DNA from: Bin55 sp965205965
Lineage (GTDB): Bacteria > Pseudomonadota > Gammaproteobacteria > Pseudomonadales > Azotimanducaceae
Assembly: GCA_965205965.1 (NCBI GenBank)
Contig: CBDBHT010000008.1
Location: forward strand, 1,178,001 to 1,242,000
Reading direction: 5' to 3'
Length of the DNA stretch: 64,000 nt
Made by a program: the position numbers and the translations under genes. The notes beneath the pieces were generated by a model, which was given only the letters and a program-made list of their open reading frames with translations, made no database searches and was not told the DNA's origin. Positions 8,828 to 21,656 of the stretch are shown one piece after another; within the stretch, counting starts at the first letter, position 1, and every line of letters begins with the position of its first letter.

Positions 8828-9751
8828 CTATGAATCCGACTTGCTCACTGCAATGTTTTTCACGATCTCACTAATACCGGCAATCGATCCAATCACGCTT
8901 GACGCTTCCAGCGGGATCATCATGATTTTGTTGTTGTTGGAATCGGCTAATTTACCAAGTGCGTCTACGTATTTCTGTGCGACGAAATAATTAATCGCAC
9001 GCGGGTCACCTCGGGAAATCGCGCCGGAAACTACTTGAGTAGCTTTGGCTTCTGCTTCCGCCAATCGTTCGCGGGCTTCTGCTTCACGCATAGAAGCCTG
9101 TAACGCACCTTCTGCGCGCAAGATCTCTGCCGCCTTCTCTCCTTCCGCAACTTTAATTGCCGCTTCGCGATGACCTTCGGCTTCCAGTATTTGAGCTCGC
9201 TTTTCACGCTCTGCTTTCATCTGCCGACCCATTGCTTGAACCAAATCAACAGGTGGAGACACGTCTCGAATTTCTATACGTGTGACCTTAGTCCCCCACG
9301 CGTCACTCGCTTCATCAACCTTGGCAAGCAGTCGGGAGTTGATGCTGTCGCGGTTGGATAGTATTTCGTCCAACTCCATGGACCCCAAAACTGCACGAAT
9401 ATTGGTGGTGACCAAGTTCTGCAATGCTACAACCAAGTTATTTATTTGGTAAGAAGCACGCGCTGCGTCAAGTATCTGATAAAAACAGACCGCATCGGTC
9501 GTGACGGCAGCGTTGTCGGACGAGATTACATCCTGAGGTATGATATCCAGAACTTGTTCCATCATATTCTGTTTTTTTCCAACACGTTCCATGACCGGTA
9601 TTAGTATCTGCAGTCCAGGGGTAACCGTCCGCGAATACCTTCCCCATCGCTCAATGGTCCAGGTATAACCTTGTGGAACTATCTTAACCGTACCGACAAT
9701 CGCAACGATTACGAGTAATACTAAAGCAACTGTCACAACTAACTCGAACAT
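8828..9751 (-). CDS. SPFH/stomatin-family membrane protein (QmcA-like)
   Basis: A 307-residue protein. One N-terminal membrane segment (VTVALVLLVIVAIVGTVKIV) precedes an SPFH/Band-7 domain (VPQGYTWTIERWGRYSRTVTPG; DIIPQDVISSDNAAVTTDAV; VLGSMELDEILSNRDSIN). A long helical, coiled-coil-forming region follows (QMKAEREKRAQILEAEGHRE and onwards), then a conserved tail (YVDALGKLADSNNNKIMMIP). The family forms oligomeric rings in the membrane and is linked to membrane-protein quality control with FtsH. Pairing with nfeD is typical. Intact. Confidence 0.92.
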   Translation of the reverse strand: MFELVVTVALVLLVIVAIVGTVKIVPQGYTWTIERWGRYSRTVTPGLQILIPVMERVGKKQNMMEQVLDIIPQDVISSDNAAVTTDAVCFYQILDAARASYQINNLVVALQNLVTTNIRAVLGSMELDEILSNRDSINSRLLAKVDEASDAWGTKVTRIEIRDVSPPVDLVQAMGRQMKAEREKRAQILEAEGHREAAIKVAEGEKAAEILRAEGALQASMREAEARERLAEAEAKATQVVSGAISRGDPRAINYFVAQKYVDALGKLADSNNNKIMMIPLEASSVIGSIAGISEIVKNIAVSKSDS

Positions 9752-9820
9752 AATGAACTCCTCTTCATCTTATATGTGCTAGTATAAAATTATGGCCTTA
9801 TCACAACTCAATTATAGGAC

Positions 9821-10396
9821 TTATATACTTGATACCGGCCTTCCTTCTAGTGGTTTAATTTCTTTAGCAAATTCAAACGAGATTGATTGTAAATGGACAA
9901 GCAATTTATCATAGTGGATGGTATCGGCCTTGATACAAGCCGTTAATCCCGTAACATACCCTTCTTTGATTTTTTTCTGTACACCGACACTTTCACCACT
10001 TAATGTCAATAGGTAGATTTCGGCATTACGGTATACCTGACGCAATGCTAATCCTTCCAAGTCAGCTTGTTTGTATCGTTCTCGTAAAGATGTTTTGGCA
10101 GATAGTACAACTGGTCTTCGCGGATGGTACAAAGCGATATCAAAATCGGCATTCGGCACTTGTGTGAACCTCGCTTGGTAATAAAACGGTGTAATGCGGT
10201 TTAAAACCAATGTTTCACAGATCAACAGTTCAAATATACGCCCATTGATTGACGGATTATCTTTGTAGTTGGATTTGTACTTTGAGTATCCCGAATTGAG
10301 AAATTGATGCGGTTTGTTATAGGTTAGATTGTCCAGCACCGCTTTATAGATTTTACTCGTCTTACCGGTGAGGATTCCTTCAATTGAAGACCGCAT
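9821..10396 (-). CDS. Type II restriction endonuclease (PD-(D/E)XK-type)
   Basis: A 191-residue protein whose start overlaps the 3' end of the adjacent DNA methyltransferase by 73 bases, the classic layout of a type II restriction-modification pair. The core DFDIALYHPRRPVVLSAKTS has the spacing of a PD-(D/E)XK site (Asp ... Ser/Ala-Lys), followed by LRERYKQADLEGLALRQVYR. From memory this resembles the MjaI-like (CTAG) endonucleases, but I cannot confirm the family or specificity here. No stop or frameshift is visible. Confidence 0.75.
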   Translation of the reverse strand: MRSSIEGILTGKTSKIYKAVLDNLTYNKPHQFLNSGYSKYKSNYKDNPSINGRIFELLICETLVLNRITPFYYQARFTQVPNADFDIALYHPRRPVVLSAKTSLRERYKQADLEGLALRQVYRNAEIYLLTLSGESVGVQKKIKEGYVTGLTACIKADTIHYDKLLVHLQSISFEFAKEIKPLEGRPVSSI

Positions 10397-11196
10397 TTAT
10401 TTCGGACCCTTTTTTGTATCAGATTACAATACTTTAGCTCTTTTTCGATGCCTACAGCTATCCTTTCATTTTCGATTGCTTCGATCATAGTAGTACCTGA
10501 TCCCATAAAAGGATCAAGAACGATATCGCTAACAAACGAAAATAGTTTAATGCAACGCTTCGGAAGTTCTCTCGGGAATGGTGCTTCATGCCCAATTCTT
10601 TTTGAATTTTCACCTCCAAATTCCCAAAGCCCCAGCACCCAGTTTTTAAATTCATCAGCAGTTATATCACTTTGACCCTGTCGTTCTCGTTTCCACTTAT
10701 CTTTATAGAATATAAGTATCGTTTCTACTGGCGCGATAACATGGGGTGCACTGGCTGATTTCCAGCTGCCCCAAGCAGTCCGGCGGGATATATTCCCTTC
10801 ATTCCAAATAATGGTTGCATGGTACTTCCATCCAATGTTCATAGCTATGCGAGTAATGTCCGCTGTTACTGGATTTTTACCGTCTTTGTTTTTATCCAAC
10901 GGAACATTTACGCAAAGCCTACCAGTCGATTTCGACCAGTTAAAACAATTCTTTAACCAGCATTTTGAAAATTTCAAATATTCATCATAAGTAAGTAAGT
11001 CATCCGATTCACTACCTGAATATGCCTTACCCACGTTGTAGGGCGGGCTTGTAATGATCAAATCTACACTGCTTTTACTCAGACAACTTAGTTGAGTTGC
11101 ATCACCTCGAATTAGACAATGGGATAAATGATTCTTTCTAAAAACGGAATCTATGACACTATCAAGTGGTGATATGTCTAGTGCCGGTTCGTTCAT
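10324..11196 (-). CDS. Site-specific DNA methyltransferase (beta class, likely N4-cytosine)
   Basis: A 290-residue methyltransferase with the catalytic motif IV TSPPYNVGKAY near residue 49 and the AdoMet-binding motif I DPFMGSGTTMIEA near residue 230. Motif IV preceding motif I defines the beta class, and TSPPY is usual for N4-cytosine enzymes. Other segments (WNEGNISRRTAWGSWKSAS, HEAPFPRELPKRCIKLFSF) are typical of the group. It should protect host DNA from the overlapping endonuclease. Translation of the two is probably coupled. It lies beside an IS1595-type element, consistent with horizontal acquisition. Confidence 0.9.
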   Translation of the reverse strand: MNEPALDISPLDSVIDSVFRKNHLSHCLIRGDATQLSCLSKSSVDLIITSPPYNVGKAYSGSESDDLLTYDEYLKFSKCWLKNCFNWSKSTGRLCVNVPLDKNKDGKNPVTADITRIAMNIGWKYHATIIWNEGNISRRTAWGSWKSASAPHVIAPVETILIFYKDKWKRERQGQSDITADEFKNWVLGLWEFGGENSKRIGHEAPFPRELPKRCIKLFSFVSDIVLDPFMGSGTTMIEAIENERIAVGIEKELKYCNLIQKRVRNKCGLQLKESSPVRRVKSIKRCWTI

Positions 11197-11259
11197 GCCA
11201 CTAAATCCCGATAAGTTAGTCGCTTTCCTATTGAAGAGTCATAAAGACTATCAATCCTA

Positions 11260-12115
11260 TTCATAGTCTTTCTACTGCATTTCCCTTCATTGAAACGAAC
11301 CCATCTACATAGCGAGATAAATGTTTCACGCTGAAGTGATGATACACCCCATCATACCTTCGTTTCAAAGTTGCCCAAACGGATTCAATAAACCGTTTGT
11401 ATGTGCCGTACCTTTAACAAATTTTCTCTTGCCGAATGTCTTACTGTTTCATGGCCATAAAACGACCTACATTTCATACCCTCTATGGTCATCTGTATAA
11501 ATCGTCGATCCTTGTTCAACACAGTCATAAATATGGCGATGGAACGTATTTTTATCAGTAGATTCAATAGGCATAGGCTTGTACTTTGCCGTTCCGTTCT
11601 CGCATTCCTAAGACTGCTTGCTTACCTACAGTTCCGCGTCCAGCATGAAGTTGCTTACTTTCATGCTTATTGCTTTCTTTCCCTCCTATGTAGGTTTCGT
11701 CTATTTCAACCATCCCTTCAAGTTTAAACTCTCCGTTGTCGCACGCTTCGCGAATTCTATGGAGCAAGAACCAAGCGGTTTTATACGTTACTCCGATTTC
11801 TTTAGATAACTGCATAGCACTCATACCTTTTCGCGAAGTAACTACCGCATAGATGGCATATATCCATTTATGTAATTTAATATGCGATTTCTCGAAAATA
11901 GAACCGGTTCTAACACTGAAGTACTTTCCGCATTCGCGGCAATCAAACATCCCTTCACGTTTTCCGGTGCGAGTATAAATAGAAAGGCTTCCGCAAGCAG
12001 GACACGATACGCTACCCTTCCACCGCCTTCTTTCCAAATACGTTCTTGCTGCGGTTTCGTTCGGGAATAACTCCATCAATTTGTATACGCTGATGGCGTT
12101 GCAAGTGCGCTTCAT
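11260..12115 (-). pseudogene. Frameshifted IS1595-family transposase
   Basis: The minus-strand ORF 11564-12115 encodes the N-terminal 183 residues. These comprise a zinc-ribbon (CPACGSLSIYTRTGKREGMF then DCRECGKYF) and the start of the ISXO2-like DDE domain (LEGMVEIDETYIGGKESNKH). After KVQAYAY the frame is lost. The remainder is readable in other frames: PIESTDKNTFHRHIYDCVEQ then IYTDDHRGYE, RSFYGHETVRHSARKFVKGT, and ESVWATLKRRYDGVYHHFSV. At least three frame breaks are needed to restore it, so the element is dead. It lies directly upstream of the restriction-modification pair. Confidence 0.85.
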
Positions 12116-12180
12116 TTCCTTTCTCTGTTACTCATATAAGGGATTATAGGCGTTTGTTTTCCGGTGTCAAGTATATAAAT

Positions 12181-12976
12181 CCCTAGATTATTATAGGGCA
12201 ACCAAATGGTACCGTACGTTCTGTTGCGTAACAAGCCATGCATAAATGATAGGACTTCCTAGTAGCCAGAATAACAGTTGGTCTTCCCACCGTCGTCGCC
12301 TGTAACTTGTTGAATATGCATCGCACCTAATGCCAGCAAAACCTCAATCGTCTTGTACAGGCGTTCAACCGATAAGACACCTTTGTCAGCCATCACCGGA
12401 TACATAGCGACAAGCCACTTAGTCATCAATATCGAGTGTTCTCAAAGATTGTGCCGGCGGGGCAGGTCAAGCTGATTGGTTGTTGCATCGGCGACACGTT
12501 TGCAGACAACGACGTTGCCAGCTTCCAAGCGTGGTTGTCATGCAGGTCGAACACCGAAAACTGTCTCACCAGCGACCGGTCAGTAATCGTTCCCAGTCAC
12601 GTTCCATGTCAAACCGTTCAGCCATACCAAAAAGTTCGGGGATTACATCATGACTAGCCAACAGTGTTCTGTGGTAGGGAGTGTCCAAAGGTAATTCGAC
12701 CATCCAGAGAACAGGTCTATAAGGCTCGGGGACTTTCCCTATTTCTCAGAACCATTGATCTCTCGTATTCTGATTTTGAATGATGAGAGACACGACGCTC
12801 ACACTGAAATTGTGTTGCTACGTCGGCGACCTTGATGAAGCACGTAGCGGAATCAACGACTTGGTCAATCGCCGGCCAACAGCCTGCAGCGCGGCATTGA
12901 CTCGCAAATGAAGAGGGTTACGATGCACGCTGCAAACTCAAGACCATGTGTCCTCAAACTTGAAAATGACGAAGTA
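12181..12976. other. About 800-base gap without recognisable gene
   Basis: Only broken reading frames are present. Minus-strand pieces such as LASHDVIPELFGMAERFDME and VERLYKTIEVLLALGAMHIQ look like eroded protein-coding DNA that I could not assign. In Pseudomonas coaX follows birA, so a dead coaX was considered, but no motif supports it. The end at 12951-12980 carries the TTGAAAATGACGAAG repeat also found after clpB. Confidence 0.4.
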
Positions 12977-13819
12977 CTAGCTCGGATACTCACCTGACCG
13001 AAGCGATACCTCTCCACCAATAATTTTGTGAACCTCGCCGTCGACTGCAAGCATAAGTGCACCTTCTTCATCTACCCCTAAATCGATACCTTCCAACAAT
13101 TTTCCACCGACGTCGGCTATCACAGCTCTCCCTATAAACGCATCGCGCTCTAGCCACTTCTCTCTAAATGCGCTAAATCCCTGCACGCTAAACTCGCGAC
13201 ACGCCAGGAATGTTCGATCAATAAGTTCAGCTGCTAGTAAATTACGAATTGGATTAGATACGTAATCAGCTACGTCAGCAACGCGATTTCCCACGTGCGC
13301 CGAAACAATAGACCCACCACCAACGTTTACCCCTAGACCAACTACGAGTTCAACCGGCCGACTGGCATGCACGAGTTCAACTAGGATACCGCTGACTTTT
13401 CCAAGATCTATCAGTATATCGTTGGGCCATTTTAACTGCGGGAATCCCACACCTATTGATTCTAAAGCCTCAGCAACGACAACGCCGATTGCTAGGCTAA
13501 GCGGCGAAATCCTTGTAGGAGCGCAATCAAGTCGGACTCCAATACTTAACGCAATATTTTTCGCAAATGGACTGATCCAGCTACCCCCCCGTCGACCTCG
13601 GCCACCGGACTGAAATTCAGCCATCAATACATTCCCGTCAATACACGCCTCCTGAGCGCGTTCCAACAATATCGTATTAGTACTCAAAGTTTGATTGAGA
13701 ATCTCAAAACGAGTAATTCTTCTATTGGAATACTCGCTTATAGAGCGTCTAATGATCTCTGTGTTCAGCAGCTCCGAGTCGTCGGGAAGTACTGCGAAAC
13801 TGTCGTGGATATCTACCAC
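12977..13819 (-). CDS. birA: Biotin--[acetyl-CoA carboxylase] ligase without DNA-binding domain
   Basis: A 280-residue biotin protein ligase. It attaches biotin to the AccB carrier through biotinyl-AMP. The nucleotide/biotin loop GGRGRRGGSWISPF, the KWPNDILIDLGKVSGILVE motif and the VVGLGVNVGGG segment are all present, followed by the small C-terminal domain. E. coli BirA (about 320 residues) begins with a roughly 60-residue winged-helix repressor domain. This protein starts at the point corresponding to the catalytic core linker, and the DNA upstream does not encode a helix-turn-helix in frame. It is therefore probably a ligase without repressor function. The start was taken at the first ATG. 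Confidence 0.88.
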   Translation of the reverse strand: MVDIHDSFAVLPDDSELLNTEIIRRSISEYSNRRITRFEILNQTLSTNTILLERAQEACIDGNVLMAEFQSGGRGRRGGSWISPFAKNIALSIGVRLDCAPTRISPLSLAIGVVVAEALESIGVGFPQLKWPNDILIDLGKVSGILVELVHASRPVELVVGLGVNVGGGSIVSAHVGNRVADVADYVSNPIRNLLAAELIDRTFLACREFSVQGFSAFREKWLERDAFIGRAVIADVGGKLLEGIDLGVDEEGALMLAVDGEVHKIIGGEVSLRSGEYPS

Positions 13820-13919
13820 TTGCTATTTAAGTCACCTACTTTTTCGGCAGAAGACCTTGATGGGGGATGTTCCTATGAAATGGTACGGCCTAGTCGGTGG
13901 TTACCACTCGCACCAACGA

Positions 13920-13953
13920 TAGAAACCCCGGCTTGATTTACCAAACCGGGGTA
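13920..13953 (-). terminator. Intrinsic terminator of the rRNA operon
   Basis: Downstream of 5S on the minus strand lies ACCCCGG ... CCGGGGT (stem arms 13946-13952 and 13925-13931, loop of about 14 bases), followed by TTTCT. Confidence 0.8.
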
Positions 13954-13964
13954 TATATATCAAA

Positions 13965-14082
13965 TGCCTGACAATGACCTACTCTCGCATGGGTAATCCC
14001 ACACTACCATCGGCGCAGAGCCGTTTCACTTCTGAGTTCGAGATGGATTCAGGTGGTACCAGCTCGCTATGATCGTCAGGCA
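13965..14082 (-). rRNA. rrf: 5S ribosomal RNA
   Basis: On the minus strand the gene runs from TGCCTGACGATCATAGCGAG to GAGAGTAGGTCATTGTCAGGCA. Its ends pair (TGCCTGAC / GTCAGGCA), and the interior holds the conserved CGAACTCAGAAGTGAAACG segment. Length is 118 bases. It is last in a 16S-Ile-Ala-23S-5S operon. Confidence 0.97.
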
Positions 14083-14197
14083 AAACAGATCGTACTAAAT
14101 AACAATTGCGACTTCAACAAGCACTCGTCGGATCTTGATGAAACACCCTAATGCGCTAACACAATTTTTCCAATAAACCCGGCGCATCAGTACGCCT

Positions 14198-17121
<2,924 letters not shown>

Positions 17122-17367
17122 CGGCGAACTATCGCCCACCGAATTACTAGGTTGCAAACAATCATGTTACATACCAATGATTCGCGTACATCCACGAACC
17201 ATAAAGAGATTTATACTGTCTCCAAAGCGGATTCAGTATCCATCTCCGACGCATTAAAGCGGTGTTTCATCAATTTCCAACTGTTAAAGAACAATCCGTG
17301 GACAACCTTTTGCAAAAAAAATCGTCCAGTTCGTCTGCCGCACTCCGCCGTCAAATACACGGTACAT

Positions 17368-17443
17368 TGGTGGAGCCGAGGAGAGTCGAACTCCTGACCT
17401 TCTGCGTGCAAAACAGATGCTCTCCCAATTGAGCTACGGCCCC
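17368..17443 (-). tRNA. tRNA-Ala (TGC)
   Basis: Minus-strand cloverleaf of 76 bases including the encoded CCA: GGGGCCGTAGCTCAATTGGG ... GTTCGACTCTCCTCGGCTCC. The anticodon TGC lies in the loop of the CTG...CAG stem region. It is in the 16S-23S spacer. Confidence 0.97.
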
Positions 17444-17471
17444 TTCCCCGTTCCATGTTTAGACTGACAAA

Positions 17472-17548
<77 letters not shown>

Positions 17549-17723
17549 GACACTGACGGTCCATTATAGAAACAATCCATTCATGTGGGCACCTGATCTC
17601 ACGACCCCATCAAGACAAAAAGCATCTCAATGGCAATAATACCGAGTACCAAACATGGACCAGCACATCCGCGTTTCTCCAGAGAAACTCCGGCGATATC
17701 CACGAAGTGCCGATCTTTTAGGT

Positions 17724-19259
<1,536 letters not shown>

Positions 19260-19382
19260 ATACTACATTCTCCAGCTGCCCCATCCCATGCCCATATAAG
19301 GCATTGGAAATAGGAAACTGGACCAAAGGTTCGTCTGATACTCGGCTTTATTACGTGTGCCCACACGAATGGCTTGTTTCAC

Positions 19383-19394
19383 TTTTAAAGAACT
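19383..19394 (-). promoter_or_regulatory. rRNA antitermination boxA
   Basis: The leader contains AGTTCTTTAAAA followed by GTGAAACAAGCC...GTGTGGGCAC. This closely resembles the E. coli rrn leader boxA (TGCTCTTTAACA ... GTGTGGGCACTC), the NusB-NusE binding site. Confidence 0.75.
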
Positions 19395-19464
19395 ACTCGT
19401 CGGCCACTCCCACGCGACAATTTAGCATCCACGCAAGAGTCTCTTAACGAGCTAGGGAGGTGTG

Positions 19465-19492
19465 ATTATACAGATGTAGTTCTCAATAGCAA
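19465..19492 (-). promoter_or_regulatory. Predicted sigma-70 promoter of the rRNA operon
   Basis: Minus strand: -35 TTGCTA (19487-19492), 16-base spacer, perfect -10 TATAAT (19465-19470), followed by CACACCTCCC. A/T-rich DNA upstream could act as an UP element. The distance to boxA and 16S fits a main rrn promoter. Confidence 0.7.
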
Positions 19493-19609
19493 TAGTCTTT
19501 CTAACTTTAAGGTGAGAAAGGATGCAACTTCGAAAAAAATAAAGAGTGCAGACGGCTCGGCTATCTCACATGCCGTTATTCTAGCTAAAGTTGCACACAC
19601 AACGCCGCT

Positions 19610-19790
19610 GTACCTAACCCCAATGATTGCATGAGCAGTGCGAGATAGACCCGTTTTTCGGTTCGGAGCGGTAACCAAGGTTCCCATGTCTGGCAGCGAA
19701 ATACCCCCGTTACCGGTGGTCGCACCGCCGCTGAAGCTGAATTCGGCCTCCACCTTGCTGCGTTGCACGGATGAAAAGCAGATGGGATTT
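19610..19790 (-). pseudogene. Probable IS1380-type transposase N-terminal relic
   Basis: The minus strand encodes SKVEAEFSFSGGATTGNGGI followed by APNRKTGLSRTAHAIIGVRY, resembling the first 50 residues of IS1380 transposases. It stops without the rest of the protein. The second half is repeated at 2961-3066. It sits just upstream of the rRNA promoter region. Confidence 0.45.
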
Positions 19791-20109
19791 GGGTAACATT
19801 TCGTTACAGCAAGGTCTCCTTCGATATGTATCTTAACTCATTGAATGAGATCAAATTATAGGAGCCTTGCTGTTTTTACTCGTGCATTCTCCGGGCTAAA
19901 AGCATCAGCATCCAATTTTGTCCAAGCCCTGCCGTCTGATCAACCCCAGCGTCGGCTTCCGACCACTGCAGCCTATAAATTAATAGAATCACCGTAGACT
20001 CGTACGTAAGATCGATATGTTCGGCCCCACTCCTCCATGAATTCACACATCAACCACCAACGCCCTTACTTAAATGTGATAACAATGACACAGCTCTGTT
20101 AGCAGTAGA
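19791..20109. other. Spacer without recognisable gene
   Basis: About 320 bases between the IS relic and the tyrS stop; no coding potential or RNA was recognised. Confidence 0.4.
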
Positions 20110-21465
20110 TTAACCGTGACATTCAGTTTCCCACTCGACATGGCATGCAGCGTTTACCAATAATGGCCTATTGCTCTTTTTCATGAACGACAAGGACCCA
20201 AGATGAACGACAAGGACCCAAGATTTTTTGCCGCGACGAAGAAGGTGAAATCGTTCGTATAACGCGTTTGTGCGATTCAGTAGAACATCAAGAGAGCCCA
20301 CCAATACCCCATTCAAAGATAATCCTTTGCCTGCAATAAGTTGTCTCGCACTGCTCCGGGAGCTAGCTAATCCTGATCTAGCTACAACTTCAGTAATAAC
20401 ACTTTTATTACCCTTGACCTTTACACACTCCAATCCATCTAGCTGGAGCTGAACCAAGTCGCCGAGTTCCAATCCAAGAATATCACCGCTGAACAAAGCG
20501 GTCGTAATTCTCTCAGCTGAACGTAGTGCATCATTGCCGTGAACCAACTTCGTCACTTCCTGAGCCAGGAGTTTCTGGCCACTTCTATCGGCCGGCCGTC
20601 TTTCGATTTCCTGATCGATTCGCGCTAGTTCCTCAGCACCTACGAACGTAAAAAGACGAAGGAATCTTGGCACGTCTTCGTCAGCCGTATTCATCCAGAA
20701 TTGATAGAACATGTAAGGCGAGGTGAGAGACGGGTCAAGCCAAATAGTACCCTCAGCAGTTTTGCCGAATTTTGTTCCATCACTTTTCTCGACAAGCGGC
20801 ATAGTTGCTGCAAACGTCTCCTTCGCTTCAAGGCGTCGAATTAAATCCACGCCACTAATCATGTTTCCCCACTGATCGGACCCACCAATCTGAACCGTAC
20901 AGTTATAGCGACGCAGGAGCTCTAAAAAGTCGTATGCCTGTAAAAGCATATAGCTGAATTCCGTAAATGAAATTCCGTAACCATCCCTTTCCAATCTCGA
21001 TTTAATGGTATCTCTCCGAATCATTACGTTTACAGAAAAATGCTTTCCGACATCACGCAAGAACGATAATGCATCGAGCTTGCGCGTCCAGTCGAGATTG
21101 TTGACAATCAACGCAGGACCGCTCCCGGATAGATCTACAAATCGCGAGACTTGATCCTTTATCGCTTCGGCCCACTCCGACACCGTCGCGAGATTCAACA
21201 ATGAGCGCTCATTCTGTTTCCCGGATGGATCACCTATCAATCCAGTCGCGCCACCAATCACTACTACGGGCCTATGCCCATGACGTTGAAAACGTCGAAG
21301 TGCCAGTAGCGGCACTAGGTTGCCGATATGCAAACTTTCAGCGGTCGGATCAACACCCGCATAAACCGTTCGCGCTGCTTCATTTAGATGTCGGTCTAGC
21401 CCCTCGGCATCTGATATTTGAACTAGGAGTCCGCGAGCAGCTAGTTCAGTAGTCAGTGAACTCAT
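20110..21465 (-). CDS. tyrS: Tyrosyl-tRNA synthetase with frameshifted C-terminal tail
   Basis: A class I synthetase charging tRNA-Tyr. I chose the ATG at 21463-21465 (MSSLTTELAARGL); an upstream in-frame start adds 12 residues without homology. Motifs: HIGH-type HIGN (VDPTAESLHIGNLVPL), tyrosine-binding region (QIGGSDQWGNMISGVDLIRR), KMSKS-type KFGKT, and a C-terminal S4 domain (VARSGLASSRSSARQLIAGK). A 20-base unit is tandemly duplicated at 20183-20222. Without it the protein would end ...KKSWVLVVHEKEQ; with it the frame shifts and 27 unrelated residues follow. The catalytic and S4 domains are complete, so the enzyme is probably still functional. Confidence 0.95.
   Translation of the reverse strand: MSSLTTELAARGLLVQISDAEGLDRHLNEAARTVYAGVDPTAESLHIGNLVPLLALRRFQRHGHRPVVVIGGATGLIGDPSGKQNERSLLNLATVSEWAEAIKDQVSRFVDLSGSGPALIVNNLDWTRKLDALSFLRDVGKHFSVNVMIRRDTIKSRLERDGYGISFTEFSYMLLQAYDFLELLRRYNCTVQIGGSDQWGNMISGVDLIRRLEAKETFAATMPLVEKSDGTKFGKTAEGTIWLDPSLTSPYMFYQFWMNTADEDVPRFLRLFTFVGAEELARIDQEIERRPADRSGQKLLAQEVTKLVHGNDALRSAERITTALFSGDILGLELGDLVQLQLDGLECVKVKGNKSVITEVVARSGLASSRSSARQLIAGKGLSLNGVLVGSLDVLLNRTNALYERFHLLRRGKKSWVLVVHLGSLSFMKKSNRPLLVNAACHVEWETECHG
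20183..20222. repeat. 20-bp tandem duplication inside the tyrS 3' end
   Basis: ATGAACGACAAGGACCCAAG occurs twice in a row at 20183-20202 and 20203-20222. Because 20 is not a multiple of three, it changes the tyrS frame after codon HIS of ...VLVVH. Confidence 0.97.
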
Positions 21466-21656
21466 ACATTTCCTATGCAACTCTATTACTAGTTCAACCA
21501 ATTAATTCCGTATAATACGGCGTCTTAAACTTATCCAAGCGAAGGTAGCGGAGGTATAGGTAAGTAATCACACCTCGCCGAGCCATCGGCTCGTTGTATT
21601 CTGCAGCCTAGTTGAACGACAAATGACAAGATACCGCCAACGAACATGGAAAAGTT

